Notes: a model not told the origin generated them from the sequence alone. DNA of 41,286 bases from Alphaproteobacteria bacterium (GCA_028821995.1 JAPKEQ010000004.1:1-41286); one strand, 5' to 3'. Shown: positions 1 through 9,435, counted from the stretch's first letter. Program-made: numbers and translations.

Positions 1-2
1 CG

Positions 3-101
3 CCGCTACGTGATGCGCGTTGGAAGCGTATCAGTGAAGCAGATTTTCTTACCACAGCTGAAAAAAGAGAATTTCTTGGCTTTAAACCCTTGAGTTCTTA
101 A
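3..101 (+). CDS. C-terminal fragment of a probable HK97-family phage portal protein (5' end outside window)
   Basis: Frame 3 reads PLRDARWKRISEADFLTTAEKREFLGFKPLSS*; the W-x-R-I-S-x-ADFLTxxEKRE-x-LGF pattern is typical of HK97 portal C-termini, and the position upstream of protease/capsid fits. Confidence 0.65.
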   Translation, partial: PLRDARWKRISEADFLTTAEKREFLGFKPLSS

Positions 102-165
102 AAATTGTCAGTTTTTGGGCTTATCTTGCCTCCTATAAATATGTGGATGTTGTTTATAGGAGGTT

Positions 166-984
166 ATGATGTCATCAGATCATGTATTCGGAGCGTATTC
201 TTTATCGCCTAATGAGGCGGGGGATGCTTATACGCTTAAAACAGCTCATCTGGATAGAGATTCGGGGGAGATGATTTATAGTGAGTGCTACATTGACGGG
301 GAGGAAATGAACCCTATAAGTGGTGCTGAATCTATGCAACTTTCAGTACGCGGTGAAGAGTTTGATGTAAATAGAGGCGAATATAAAGAGGCTTTTGATA
401 GAGCCGTTAACTCTGAGGAAGCCATGCAGTTTGAAGCTGACCATGGTATTAACCGTGAAGTTTACGCAACCATGGCCGTAATGGAAGATCATTTTCATAT
501 GGAAAATTCTCCAGAAGTTGTAGGTGCCCTAGAAGCAAGGCGAGACGGCCTAGAAGCTGCTGATAATGAAAGAGGCGATGAAATTATGGAGCACAGAGAA
601 GCGCTCTGCCAGCCTCCAAAAGATTATGAAGATAAAGTTGTAGCAACAATCATTACAAAGGATTCTATACATGTGTTAACGGAAGACGGGCATATGTTTG
701 AAGCTTCAGAGCTTGCTTTAGAAGGGAAAGAAGTGAACGGTATAAAAGAGCGATCAGATATGATCCATCAGTATAAATCTGACTTGCAAGCCAAGGGAGG
801 TGTTGCTGATTTTAATGCAATTGACGCTGGACGTAATATTACGGGCGCAGCAATGGAACTGCAAACTGATCCTGAAAAGGCTGGCGGTAAGTATGATACA
901 CGCAAGCATGTAAGAGACGCAGATGAGCTGTTGACGCACGACCTTGATATAAGCGTCAAGTTTGGCGATGATGCTAGAGGATAG
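166..984 (+). CDS. hypothetical acidic protein (start at 166 or 169)
   Basis: Long ORF with RBS (ggaggttatg), followed by strong terminator. Confidence 0.75.
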   Translation: MMSSDHVFGAYSLSPNEAGDAYTLKTAHLDRDSGEMIYSECYIDGEEMNPISGAESMQLSVRGEEFDVNRGEYKEAFDRAVNSEEAMQFEADHGINREVYATMAVMEDHFHMENSPEVVGALEARRDGLEAADNERGDEIMEHREALCQPPKDYEDKVVATIITKDSIHVLTEDGHMFEASELALEGKEVNGIKERSDMIHQYKSDLQAKGGVADFNAIDAGRNITGAAMELQTDPEKAGGKYDTRKHVRDADELLTHDLDISVKFGDDARG

Positions 985-996
985 GGCTATTTAAAC

Positions 997-1028
997 AAAA
1001 ACACCCCGCAAAAGCGGGGTGTTTTTTT
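997..1028. terminator. bidirectional intrinsic terminator aaaaacaccccgcaaaagcggggtgttttttt between convergent genes
   Basis: GC stem flanked by A-run and T-run. Confidence 0.9.
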
Positions 1029-1031
1029 CGG

Positions 1032-1868
1032 TTACATAAGCTTGAATGGCGGTGCCATCAGCTCTTCCATCAGTTTGGCGTACAAAATATCAGCGGTCTC
1101 ATCAGCAAGGCTGGTGTCGCCCATGATTTTACTGATAAGGCCTGGTGATTTTGGCCTCAGGTCATGAATTTTAGGCTTGGTTTGGCCTGTAATGTCAGGG
1201 TGCGAATTGATGGCTTCACGGGTGTAGCCAAGTGCATCAACAAGGCCAAATTCAACAGCCTCATAACCTTTCCAAACCGTACCTTCAAACAGGTCTGGTG
1301 TTTTCAGGTCCAGCTTGTTGCCGCGCCCTTGAATCACATGTTTTTTGAACAGGGCATGCAGATCATCAAGATCCTCACGCATTTTTGCTTTTTGTTCTGC
1401 TGATTCATCAGCAAATGGGCTGATGCCAGCTTTGTTTTTGCCAGCGGTATGTACGCGCTGCTCAATGCCAAGTTTTTTCATAACTTCAACAAAGCCAAAG
1501 TAACGGGCCACTACGCCAATGCTGCCAATAACAGCCACGCGGTTTACAAAAATTTTGTCCGCGGCCATGGCAATCCAAATGCCGCCACTGGCGCAGACTT
1601 CTTGCACCACAACGTAAACAGGGATTCCTGTTTTTTCTTTCCAGTACATGATCTCGTTGTAGATCAGGTCACTCTGGCTGGGGCTGCCGCCGGGGGTGTT
1701 CAGGTCAATGAGCACCAGTTTGGGATGGTGTTTTGTAAAAGCTTCTTCAATCAGGTGGCGGTAAGCACCAATATGAATGCCTTTCTTGCCTGTTTGAATC
1801 ACGCCGTGCATATGCAGACGGTTGATGTTGAAGCTATTGGAGGGGGAAGATTTAAGGCTCAGTTTCAT
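1032..1868 (-). CDS. SppA/S49-family (ClpP-fold) serine peptidase
   Basis: LVLIDLNTPGGSPSQSDLIY...VVQEVCASGGIWIAMAADKIFVN...GSIGVVARYFGF...AVEFGLVDALG; start chosen at MKLSLKSSP after SD. Confidence 0.92.
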   Translation of the reverse strand: MKLSLKSSPSNSFNINRLHMHGVIQTGKKGIHIGAYRHLIEEAFTKHHPKLVLIDLNTPGGSPSQSDLIYNEIMYWKEKTGIPVYVVVQEVCASGGIWIAMAADKIFVNRVAVIGSIGVVARYFGFVEVMKKLGIEQRVHTAGKNKAGISPFADESAEQKAKMREDLDDLHALFKKHVIQGRGNKLDLKTPDLFEGTVWKGYEAVEFGLVDALGYTREAINSHPDITGQTKPKIHDLRPKSPGLISKIMGDTSLADETADILYAKLMEELMAPPFKLM

Positions 1869-1917
1869 TGAAGGCTCCAATGTATGAAAAAAGAGAAGAA
1901 GATAAGAATTGTTTGTA

Positions 1918-1947
1918 TACATACATGTAGAAGGAGGGGGCTGTCAA
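1918..1947 (-). promoter_or_regulatory. sigma70-like promoter TTGACA-18-TATGTA for the S49 peptidase gene
   Basis: Direct reading of minus strand. Confidence 0.7.
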
Positions 1948-2025
1948 GCTGTTCTATTCCTGTCAGTAAAATTCATGTGCTTTCTCATAAGGGTTCGTGG
2001 TTTAACAAAGGGTAGAGAGTTTTAA

Positions 2026-2670
2026 ATGAAAATGAATATATTTATGTGCGCGCTAACCGCATCGGTTACTTGTTTAGCAGTAGGGGCATCTTATGCACAA
2101 TCATCAAATACAGCGGCTGTATCTCGTCAAGTTATGAGTCTTAAAAATACGCTGGATAGTTTTAGAGCAAACATTAATGGACGGCTTAACGTACTTGAAG
2201 TGCAGTTTGAAGATTGCAGTGATGGTTCTGAATATGGAACGGTTGAATATGGGGCCTGTACTGACTCAAATGAAGTCGGTTTTACATTAAGCCAATGTAT
2301 GAATGGAAGCTGGAAAGAAACGGTTGATACTTGCGCAGTGCCGCGCCAGCAGTACGCACGTATTGGAGATGGCCGTGTGAATCCACGTCTTCCAAATGCG
2401 ATTAGCCTTGATGATGAAGCGGGTCTTCTTGTTGGGGGCGGACCAAGATTTATGTCTGGTGATACAACAACGCTAGATCAGTTTTGTAGGGATAAAGGTT
2501 TCCTTGGTATTGAAACATACGGACGCCACGTCTTCAGTAGCTGTGGTAATGATGCTGTTGTTGGCTACAATGGGTCCGATTATGTGTACGGAGCAGCAGC
2601 AACATTTGGATGTAGCGCTGCAACGCATGTAATTTGTACAAATAACTCATCAGATGTTATTGCGCCATAA
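2026..2670 (+). CDS. secreted, Cys-containing hypothetical protein with N-terminal signal peptide
   Basis: MKMNIFMCALTASVTCLAVGASYAQS signal sequence; multiple Cys in mature part. Confidence 0.75.
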   Translation: MKMNIFMCALTASVTCLAVGASYAQSSNTAAVSRQVMSLKNTLDSFRANINGRLNVLEVQFEDCSDGSEYGTVEYGACTDSNEVGFTLSQCMNGSWKETVDTCAVPRQQYARIGDGRVNPRLPNAISLDDEAGLLVGGGPRFMSGDTTTLDQFCRDKGFLGIETYGRHVFSSCGNDAVVGYNGSDYVYGAAATFGCSAATHVICTNNSSDVIAP

Positions 2671-2686
2671 GGCTTTTGCAATACGC

Positions 2687-2717
2687 AAAAAACACCCCGC
2701 AAATGCGGGGTGTTTTT
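2687..2717. terminator. bidirectional intrinsic terminator (aaaaaacaccccgcaaatgcggggtgttttt)
   Basis: GC stem with A/T flanks between convergent genes. Confidence 0.9.
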
Positions 2718-2724
2718 AAATCGT

Positions 2725-3405
2725 TTAGCTTTTTTGTGCCACAGGATTTGCAGGCTTAACAACATCATCAATGATGCCGTTGTCTTTGGCTTCTTCAGCG
2801 CTCATCCAGGTGTCACGGTCAAACCATGTATCAACCACGCTTTCAGGTTGGCCTGTTTTTTCAACGAACATGGCGTGCAGTTCATCATTCAGGCGCTTGG
2901 AGTGGTCAAAGCTACGTTCCATGTCCTTGATGGTACCTTGGGTACCAGCACTGACCTGGTGAACCATGATCTGCGAGCGAGGCGTTGCAAAACGCTTGCC
3001 TTTGGCGCCATTGATAAGCGTTGCTGCGCCCATGCTGGCTGCCATGCCATTCACGATAATGGCAACATCATTGGGGATGGATTCTATTGTATCAATGATT
3101 TTATAACCACTGATTACGCTGCCACCGCCACTGTTGATGTACATTGTCATATCTTGGGCGCTTTTAGAGCTGAGAATCAGCATCAGCGAGGTCAGAATAT
3201 GGGCCATGCCATCTTCGAAAGGGCCGTAGAGCTGCAAAATACGCTCTTCTAGCAGAAGGCTATCAGGGTCTGTGATAACCGTACCGTGAGGGGTTTCCTT
3301 CACGATGCGCGGAACCATAATATTGGAAGGGGTTGCCCCGGTTAGGCCACGGTCAACCATGGCTTTAATTTCAGCTTCAGCACCAAAACATACAGGATAT
3401 TGCAT
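2725..3405 (-). CDS. clpP: ClpP-like (S14) protease
   Basis: NGMAASMGAATLINGAKGKRFATPRSQIMVHQVSAGTQGTIKD...DRDTWMSAEEAKDNGIIDDV: ClpP Ser and His motifs. Confidence 0.93.
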   Translation of the reverse strand: MQYPVCFGAEAEIKAMVDRGLTGATPSNIMVPRIVKETPHGTVITDPDSLLLEERILQLYGPFEDGMAHILTSLMLILSSKSAQDMTMYINSGGGSVISGYKIIDTIESIPNDVAIIVNGMAASMGAATLINGAKGKRFATPRSQIMVHQVSAGTQGTIKDMERSFDHSKRLNDELHAMFVEKTGQPESVVDTWFDRDTWMSAEEAKDNGIIDDVVKPANPVAQKS

Positions 3406-3483
3406 AAGATATGCTCCTAGATAAAGAAAAGGGAAAGAAGAGTGAGAATTTGTTTAATTCTATAGGTGAGCATAGGGGGCGTC

Positions 3484-3518
3484 AAATAAAAAGTGCCCCC
3501 TTTTTAAGCAGGGGGCAC
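3484..3518 (-). terminator. intrinsic terminator gtgccccc...gggggcac
   Basis: Stem-loop plus T-run on minus strand. Confidence 0.8.
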
Positions 3519-3529
3519 AGATATATCGT

Positions 3530-4018
3530 TTATTGAGAGGTAGAAATTCTAACAACGCTTTTGAAAATATCAAATCCTTCCAATGGGATAGGTGCGCTCT
3601 TTGATGCGTGGCTGTGGCAGCGAATGTCAGATGGGAAATGATCAATTTTACTGGCCAGCCAATCATCTGCAAGAGATGTGAGGAAGGTGTCTGTCTCTTC
3701 ACTTTCTGCAGCAAGGCTCATAATAACACGATCTTTTGCATCGTGCTCTTCAATGCGGTGCCAAAAAAAGAGAAGTGTCTCTGCATCAGTTGCATGGAAG
3801 CAAAGTGGCGCGCTTGCATGGATTTCCTGAACAGAGGGCTTGCTAAAGTCATGGTCCAAAATAAGTGCAAACTTTTGGTATGGACGCAATTCCTTTTGCT
3901 TAAGAAATACATGTGCAGCACCCCCAATAAGCATTGTGTGGCTATTTTTAGGGCGTGTGCCAACAACATTTTCTTGTGGGTGGGCAGCAATGGATGAAAG
4001 TAGAATGATTTGACTCAT
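3530..4018 (-). CDS. hypothetical cassette protein, possibly related to the 8.6-12.2 kb paralog family
   Basis: ORF with own promoter, SD and terminator; core APLCFHATDAETLLFFWHRIEEHDAKDRVIMSL resembles the family core. Confidence 0.75.
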   Translation of the reverse strand: MSQIILLSSIAAHPQENVVGTRPKNSHTMLIGGAAHVFLKQKELRPYQKFALILDHDFSKPSVQEIHASAPLCFHATDAETLLFFWHRIEEHDAKDRVIMSLAAESEETDTFLTSLADDWLASKIDHFPSDIRCHSHASKSAPIPLEGFDIFKSVVRISTSQ

Positions 4019-4064
4019 GCTAGATTCTCCTTAAAACGGGATGTATAGAGAGAGAAGTAGGCTG

Positions 4065-4094
4065 TGTATACATTGCTTGCGCATGTATTGTCAA
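4065..4094 (-). promoter_or_regulatory. promoter TTGACA-18-TATACA
   Basis: Minus strand reads ttgacaatacatgcgcaagcaatgtataca. Confidence 0.8.
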
Positions 4095-4123
4095 CTCTTA
4101 AGAGGCTGGCCTGCACCCAAAAG

Positions 4124-4152
4124 CGAAACCCACCCCGCTTGGGGTGAGTTTC
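4124..4152 (-). terminator. intrinsic terminator gaaacccaccccgcttggggtgagtttc
   Basis: Stem-loop downstream of 4163..4684. Confidence 0.7.
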
Positions 4153-4162
4153 ATTGTTTCGA

Positions 4163-4684
4163 TTAGGCGGTTTTTTTTATGGGTTCAAAGGTGTATGGAT
4201 CGCGGCCAATGGAAATCATCAACCCTCGCAAGGCTTGAATGCTTTCTGCAGGCATGCGATGTTTGTCCTCTGGCTTCGTGAGGATATCGGCGATATCGTA
4301 GCCGCATGCGGTCAAAAACTCGGCCCATTGGCGGTGCGCAGGGTTCTGGCTGTCATTGTTGCTAATGAAAGCATTAACCTCACTTGCCATGCTTTGTTGT
4401 GCCACAGGGTCGAGGCCAGCAAAGGCTTCCATCATCGCAATCAGTTGCATGCGTTTGATGCGGTCTTTGTCTTCAACTGCAAGCTCCGCATTGGTGTGGG
4501 GAGCAGGCAAAACCTCTGCCCGCAGTTGCATTATGCCAACCAGTTTGGTGGCAAAGGCATAGCTTTGGGGGTTATTGGCATCCCCAATGTTTTTGCTTTG
4601 GCTCTGGCCAACCAGCCTGGCTGTGGACTGTGCGCCTGAGTACTGGCGCAGTTTTGTGATGGCATCGCAAAAAGTAAGTTCCAT
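4163..4684 (-). CDS. hypothetical protein
   Basis: ORF with SD ctaggagga and terminator. Confidence 0.75.
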   Translation of the reverse strand: MELTFCDAITKLRQYSGAQSTARLVGQSQSKNIGDANNPQSYAFATKLVGIMQLRAEVLPAPHTNAELAVEDKDRIKRMQLIAMMEAFAGLDPVAQQSMASEVNAFISNNDSQNPAHRQWAEFLTACGYDIADILTKPEDKHRMPAESIQALRGLMISIGRDPYTFEPIKKTA

Positions 4685-4817
4685 GAGTAAATCCTCCTAG
4701 GATCATGGTGAACGGAAAGAGAGTTAGTTTAGTAGGGGTATTATTGGAGATGTTTATTGCGTTTACAAGAGAGTTTTTATAAAAAATACCCCACACACTG
4801 CGGGGTATCTTCGATTT

Positions 4818-5420
4818 TTATTTTAGCTTTACTTTCTGCCATGCTTTTTTGATTTGGAAGAGGGGGACTGCGAATCCCATACCGTCTTGCCAATCGCTTT
4901 GGCAGTGCATGCCCAGTAATTCGCCGTTGGTGTTTACCACAGGGCTTCCAGAAGAGCCAAAGGCGCGCACATCACGTTCTGAGTCACCATCATGAAAATG
5001 GTAAGGAAAGATCATGGGGGCCACATCTTGGCTTGCACTTTCGTTGCGCATCCACTTGCGTTGCGGGCCATCCCACACCTCTGCTTTATTGCAGGGGCGA
5101 GGGCCTTTGTCATGCGCACGGTATTGCGGTACCACGTAACAATCTTTTCCGAGCATATGGCTAGGAACAGCATGAGGAATGACTGCAAATCCATGACTAT
5201 AGCCAGATGTCAGGAACATGAGGTCTTCTTCAATTGCCCAAAGCCTTTTACGAGGCAGTGTGCGGATTTGCCCTCTGTTATACACAAAGATATTGGGGTC
5301 TACGTTGCAATGGGCGCATGTCACAATTGTACGCTCATTTAATGCAAAGCCTGAACACTTGGGTGTGTTTAAATTGGGTCCCATAAAGGTGATGACGTAG
5401 TCATCTAAACATAAAGTCAT
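4818..5420 (-). CDS. trypsin-like serine protease without signal peptide
   Basis: Triad motifs TCAH, EEDLMFL, GSSGSPVV; C-terminal LLGMHCQSDWQDGMGFAVPL. Confidence 0.88.
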   Translation of the reverse strand: MTLCLDDYVITFMGPNLNTPKCSGFALNERTIVTCAHCNVDPNIFVYNRGQIRTLPRKRLWAIEEDLMFLTSGYSHGFAVIPHAVPSHMLGKDCYVVPQYRAHDKGPRPCNKAEVWDGPQRKWMRNESASQDVAPMIFPYHFHDGDSERDVRAFGSSGSPVVNTNGELLGMHCQSDWQDGMGFAVPLFQIKKAWQKVKLK

Positions 5421-5451
5421 AGGGGCCTCCTAAGAAAAGGGAAAGAGGTTT

Positions 5452-5480
5452 TGTATACGAACAAACTAGAGGGAAGGCAA
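5452..5480 (-). promoter_or_regulatory. promoter TTGCCT-17-TATACA
   Basis: Direct reading of minus strand. Confidence 0.75.
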
Positions 5481-5568
5481 GAACTGGTCAAGTAAAAACG
5501 CCTACCTTCGCACCTTATATGCCTGCCTCTATGCTGTTTGTATATGTCCTGCAAACAAGGAGAGCCCC

Positions 5569-6195
5569 ATGCAGATAAGAGATTTTAGCGCTGAAATAGT
5601 TTCCACCGATCAGGTAAAGGGCGAGCTTGTCGCCACCGCCAGTACATTTAACAGCGTAGACGAGGAGGGGGATATCATTCTGCCCGGTGCGTTTAGCAAA
5701 ACACTGAGCGAGCACAAAGCCAGCCACTTTAAGTTTTTGTATCAGCATGACCCGTTTTATCCGCTAGGTATTATTAGGAGCCTGACCCAAACAAAAGACG
5801 GCCTAGAGATGCGTGCAAAATTTGCCATGAATAGCGCCTTTGTGAGGGATAAGTTTGAGCTGGCACGTATGGGCGCCTTTGGGGGCGTGAGCATTGGCTT
5901 TTCTATTCCTGCAGGTAAGAGCCGCATAAGGCCTGATGGCGTGCGTGAAATTAGCGAAGTGAAGCTTATGGAAGTGTCGCTTGTGACCTTTCCCGCCAAT
6001 ACAGAAGCAAAGATTCAAGATGTGAAAGGCGCAGACCGCCTTATGCAGGATTTTAAAACAAGTTTTGGCCTCAGTGCGGCGGGTGCAAACTCTGCTGCCG
6101 AAGGCCTTAAAGCACTACATAAATGTGTAGCCGCACCAGAGCCGCAAGACTTGCTTTTGCACTCGTTGAAGATACTCAAAAGCAATTTAATCTAA
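5569..6195 (+). CDS. phage prohead protease (HK97 family)
   Basis: GELVATASTFNSVDEEGDIILPGAFSKTL...LYQHDPFYPLGII...FGGVSIGFSIPAGKSR...EVSLVTFPANTEAKI. Confidence 0.95.
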   Translation: MQIRDFSAEIVSTDQVKGELVATASTFNSVDEEGDIILPGAFSKTLSEHKASHFKFLYQHDPFYPLGIIRSLTQTKDGLEMRAKFAMNSAFVRDKFELARMGAFGGVSIGFSIPAGKSRIRPDGVREISEVKLMEVSLVTFPANTEAKIQDVKGADRLMQDFKTSFGLSAAGANSAAEGLKALHKCVAAPEPQDLLLHSLKILKSNLI

Positions 6196-6206
6196 GGAAT
6201 TAAAAT

Positions 6207-7403
6207 ATGTCAGATAACGTAAAAGACATGATGAGCGAAATCGGCTCACACTTTAAGAACACAACACTAGAAGTAACAAAATCTATGGCGGATCTACAAA
6301 AGAACCAATCTCGCACGGATGAGAAACTTCAGTACCTGATGGAAACAGTAAAAAACGGTACAAGCGGTGAAGTGCGTGAACGCTCTGAAACTGTGCTTAA
6401 ATACCGTAAAGCGTTTATGGATTATATCCGTAAAGGCCGCAGTGGTGAAATTGAGCTGGCTGCGATTCAAAATGATTACCGCAGCGAGTGGGCTGACCGT
6501 CTTGCGGCTAAAGGTAACCACTACGAAGCCAAGGCGCTGAGCCACACAGACTCAGAAGGCGGCTACACAGTGCCAGAAGATATGGCAAGCTCTATTGTGC
6601 GCCGTTTGCAAGACTTCTCACCTGTGCGCCGTGCGGCAACTGTATCAACAACATCTAAAGATGCTCTTCAGATGCTTGTACGCGACGCAGATATTGGTAT
6701 TGCTGGCCTTGCTGAAGGAGCTGCTGTAAGTGAAACAACAGCACCAACATTTGGCAAAAACGATATCCCTGTGCATAAAAAAGGTGTTTACATCTTTGCA
6801 TCAGAAGAGATCCTTGAAGATAGCGGCTTTGACCTTGAAGCAGAAATTGCACGCGAAGCGGCGGATAAATTTGCCCGCGCTGAAGGGGCTAACTTTGTTT
6901 CTGGTACAGGTACAGGGCAAGCCAAAGGCTTCCTGACTTACACAGCCGGTACAAGCTTTGGGGAAATCGAACAGGTGAACTCTGGCGCTGCTGCGGCACT
7001 GACTAAGCAAGGCCTTGTGGATGTACTGTTCTCACTTGGACGCGAGACCTATCTACGTAACGCATCTTGGATGATGAACGCATCAACTTGGGGTAACATT
7101 GTAAACCTAGAAAGCACAGGCGGTGAGCCGCTACCTGAAAGCTGGGTGAACCTCAGCAAGATGGAACTGCTTGGACGCCCTGTTATTGTGGCGGACGATA
7201 TGCCTATCGTTGCGGCAAACGCTCTCTCTGTTGCAGTGGGTGATTTTGCAGAAGGTTACCGTATTGTGGATCACATTAGTGGTATCCGCATGACGCGCGA
7301 TGAGATTACAGCACCAGGTACAGCGAAGTTCTACTTCCGCAAACGTACGGGTGGTGAGGTTGTGAACTCTGACGCGATTAAGATCCAGAAGATCTCTGCG
7401 TAG
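6207..7403 (+). CDS. HK97-type phage major capsid protein
   Basis: N-terminal delta domain then GGYTVPEDMASSIVRRL...SPVRRAATV...EILEDSGFDLEAEI...GRPVIVADDMP...GDFAEGYRIVD. Confidence 0.96.
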   Translation: MSDNVKDMMSEIGSHFKNTTLEVTKSMADLQKNQSRTDEKLQYLMETVKNGTSGEVRERSETVLKYRKAFMDYIRKGRSGEIELAAIQNDYRSEWADRLAAKGNHYEAKALSHTDSEGGYTVPEDMASSIVRRLQDFSPVRRAATVSTTSKDALQMLVRDADIGIAGLAEGAAVSETTAPTFGKNDIPVHKKGVYIFASEEILEDSGFDLEAEIAREAADKFARAEGANFVSGTGTGQAKGFLTYTAGTSFGEIEQVNSGAAAALTKQGLVDVLFSLGRETYLRNASWMMNASTWGNIVNLESTGGEPLPESWVNLSKMELLGRPVIVADDMPIVAANALSVAVGDFAEGYRIVDHISGIRMTRDEITAPGTAKFYFRKRTGGEVVNSDAIKIQKISA

Positions 7404-7414
7404 GTTCTATACCT

Positions 7415-7446
7415 AAAAAAGCCCCCGCATGTGCGGGGGCTTTTTG
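7415..7446 (+). terminator. intrinsic terminator aaaaagcccccgcatgtgcgggggcttttt
   Basis: Stem-loop plus T-run. Confidence 0.88.
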
Positions 7447-7524
7447 TTTTATAATTTTTTTATTCTTTGTATCTCGGTGTATCATAGCCGCATGCGTCTA
7501 TAAAATTGCTGTGGTGCAGGCCTT

Positions 7525-7655
7525 ATGGAGAGGGAGCGTAAGCGACCCAAAACCCGAGTTGAGGGTTTTGAACGGATAGCATGGCTATCCACGATGTACG
7601 TTTTGAGCTTATGCGAAAAACATCTCAGCGCACATGCAAAGCTATGTGCGCTAAA
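7525..7655 (-). repeat. dispersed intergenic repeat copy R1 (minus orientation)
   Basis: Reverse complement contains GCGCTGAGATGTTTTTCGC..GCTCAAAAC...GGGTTTTGGGTCGC-like core shared with other copies. Confidence 0.5.
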
Positions 7656-7696
7656 GTAGGTGAAAAGATATAAATAAAACCACCCCCACAAAAAGC

Positions 7697-7722
7697 CAAA
7701 GCCCCGCATTTGCGGGGCTTTG
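7697..7722 (-). terminator. intrinsic terminator caaagccccgcatttgcggggctttg
   Basis: Stem-loop downstream of minus-strand gene. Confidence 0.85.
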
Positions 7723-7732
7723 TTTCGTTTGT

Positions 7733-8215
7733 TTAAGCTGTGCAGCACAGCATTTTTTTGCTGAAAGCGCCGCGGAGCACACTCATGGTAAGCTCGCCTG
7801 TTTCTTTAGCCGTTTTGAACAAGCCTTCAGAAGTATGCATACTGTGTATGATGCCGCAAGGGCTTTTGACGCTGACGAGCCAGGATGCGTTGCGGTGATA
7901 AGTACGGCCACTCTCTTCGCTTATGGCTGGGCCAGCAGGGATGAAGTCGGTTGCAACAACCTCCAAGCTCTCCTTGATCCGTTTGCCAAAGATGTGATTG
8001 GTCGCTGCGTAGCTGGCTAAGCAGGCCATGCATGTGCAGCCAATCACCGCAATCGGTATCAAGAATAGTATGGCAGTTGCCATGATGGCTTTGATCAGAT
8101 AGATCTCATACGCCTGACCTTCAAGTGTTGCGATTTGTTGCCATGTGCCACTGTCAGTGACATACATGAATACGCCAGTGTAAAATTGAATCATTTCTAC
8201 GATGAAGCCTAGCAT
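7733..8215 (-). CDS. hypothetical membrane protein
   Basis: Hydrophobic segments; SD ttaggag upstream of MLGFIVEMI. Confidence 0.75.
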   Translation of the reverse strand: MLGFIVEMIQFYTGVFMYVTDSGTWQQIATLEGQAYEIYLIKAIMATAILFLIPIAVIGCTCMACLASYAATNHIFGKRIKESLEVVATDFIPAGPAISEESGRTYHRNASWLVSVKSPCGIIHSMHTSEGLFKTAKETGELTMSVLRGAFSKKMLCCTA

Positions 8216-8419
8216 GTGTGTTCTCCTAAGAAAAAAACGCACCGTACACTTAAAAATTCATTCCAAGTGTCTAAACGGTACGGTGAGGCAGGATGCCTCT
8301 AGTTTTATTATGCTTTAGCATGTAGGGATGGAGGGCAGAAAATTCAAGGGCATTTTATGCTTGCTCTTAGTTTTTATTTTATAAAGTGTGAAATTTCAAA
8401 AATAAAACCTCCGAAAGCT

Positions 8420-8545
8420 ACAGCCTTGGTTTAAAGCGCATATTTGAAAAAATAGCGCATCCGCTCTATTTTTATCTGCTTTTAACCGCTCAAAACCTCT
8501 TAAGATTTTGGTTCGGCTATTCGTCTCACACTCGTGTAGGTCAGC
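8420..8545 (+). repeat. dispersed intergenic repeat copy R2 (plus orientation)
   Basis: gctcaaaacctcttaagattttggttcggctattcgtctcacactcgtgtagg resembles 26713-26767. Confidence 0.5.
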
Positions 8546-8647
8546 ACCTTGCATGTTCATCCCTTGTAAAATCTAAAAAATCCTCTATATATGCCTTAAC
8601 AGTTTATCTGTTTCCCTTTTCTATGCCACTAACAGGAGGATTTTCCT

Positions 8648-8932
8648 ATGGCGAATAAACTGATTGCAATGCCAATTTGCAATGCCGCTATGGCCAATGT
8701 GCTGACAGAAGGTCAGCACAGGGCCATTGAGGCGTCTGAAATTTTGGTCATGCTGAATACCATGCCGTCGCAGCGTGTATGCGTGGTGTCTTGCTTTGGC
8801 GCACCTGAGTTCACATCTGAACTAGAAAAATACCAATGGGTGATTTTTGCAGACAACAAAAAAGCGCTGGATGAAGCCACGAAAGGGCTAGCCGACAGCC
8901 ATCACAACCTTCGTATTGTTGAAATGGTTTAA
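8648..8932 (+). CDS. small hypothetical protein, accessory paralog family
   Basis: Strong SD caggagga; core YQWVIFADNKKALDEATKGLADSHHNLRIV. Confidence 0.8.
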   Translation: MANKLIAMPICNAAMANVLTEGQHRAIEASEILVMLNTMPSQRVCVVSCFGAPEFTSELEKYQWVIFADNKKALDEATKGLADSHHNLRIVEMV

Positions 8933-8967
8933 GCTTTTTTTCCACTTTGTGACAGGAGGTTTCATAC

Positions 8968-9381
8968 GTGAAACTTACAGAAATTGCACCAAACCTTGAC
9001 GTGCAAGAAGCTTGGCAGGCCATCACCACACCGCTCGCGCGTCCGCTTAGCAAAAAGCAACGCCAAAAAAGCCCGCAAGGGGTTGTTATTGTACTGGCTT
9101 CAACCCGTAATACCTTTCATGTGCCTTCTTTGGCAGAGCGTAATGTAAAGGAGCCAGGCAAGGCCAAGGTATTTGGCAAGGTTTGGGTAACCTCAAACAA
9201 TATGGCCTTTATTGGCATGTGCCAAATGTTTATTGAAAATGGTGGCGGGCTAAAAAATGTGCCTTACCGTTTTCTTATTTTTGGAGATAATGGAGAGGTG
9301 ATCGTCAATAGGTCTTTTGCAGAAATTCACCAGATGGATACCGGTGACTTGTGTCGCATGGTACCGCATGATTTGAGCTGA
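8968..9381 (+). CDS. hypothetical protein (GTG start)
   Basis: SD acaggagg upstream; terminator downstream. Confidence 0.75.
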   Translation: MKLTEIAPNLDVQEAWQAITTPLARPLSKKQRQKSPQGVVIVLASTRNTFHVPSLAERNVKEPGKAKVFGKVWVTSNNMAFIGMCQMFIENGGGLKNVPYRFLIFGDNGEVIVNRSFAEIHQMDTGDLCRMVPHDLS

Positions 9382-9404
9382 TTCATATCAGCATAAAAAC
9401 GAAA

Positions 9405-9435
9405 AACAGCTCCCATTTTTATGGGGGCTGTTTGT
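9405..9435 (+). terminator. intrinsic terminator aaacagctcccatttttatgggggctgttt
   Basis: Stem-loop plus T-run. Confidence 0.8.

Noticed and set aside
2710-3252. 180-aa plus ORF antisense to clpP
   Set aside because: ClpP on the minus strand is unambiguous; plus frame is a shadow.
7482-7748. 88-aa minus ORF through the intergenic region
   Set aside because: Passes through terminator and repeat R1; no RBS.
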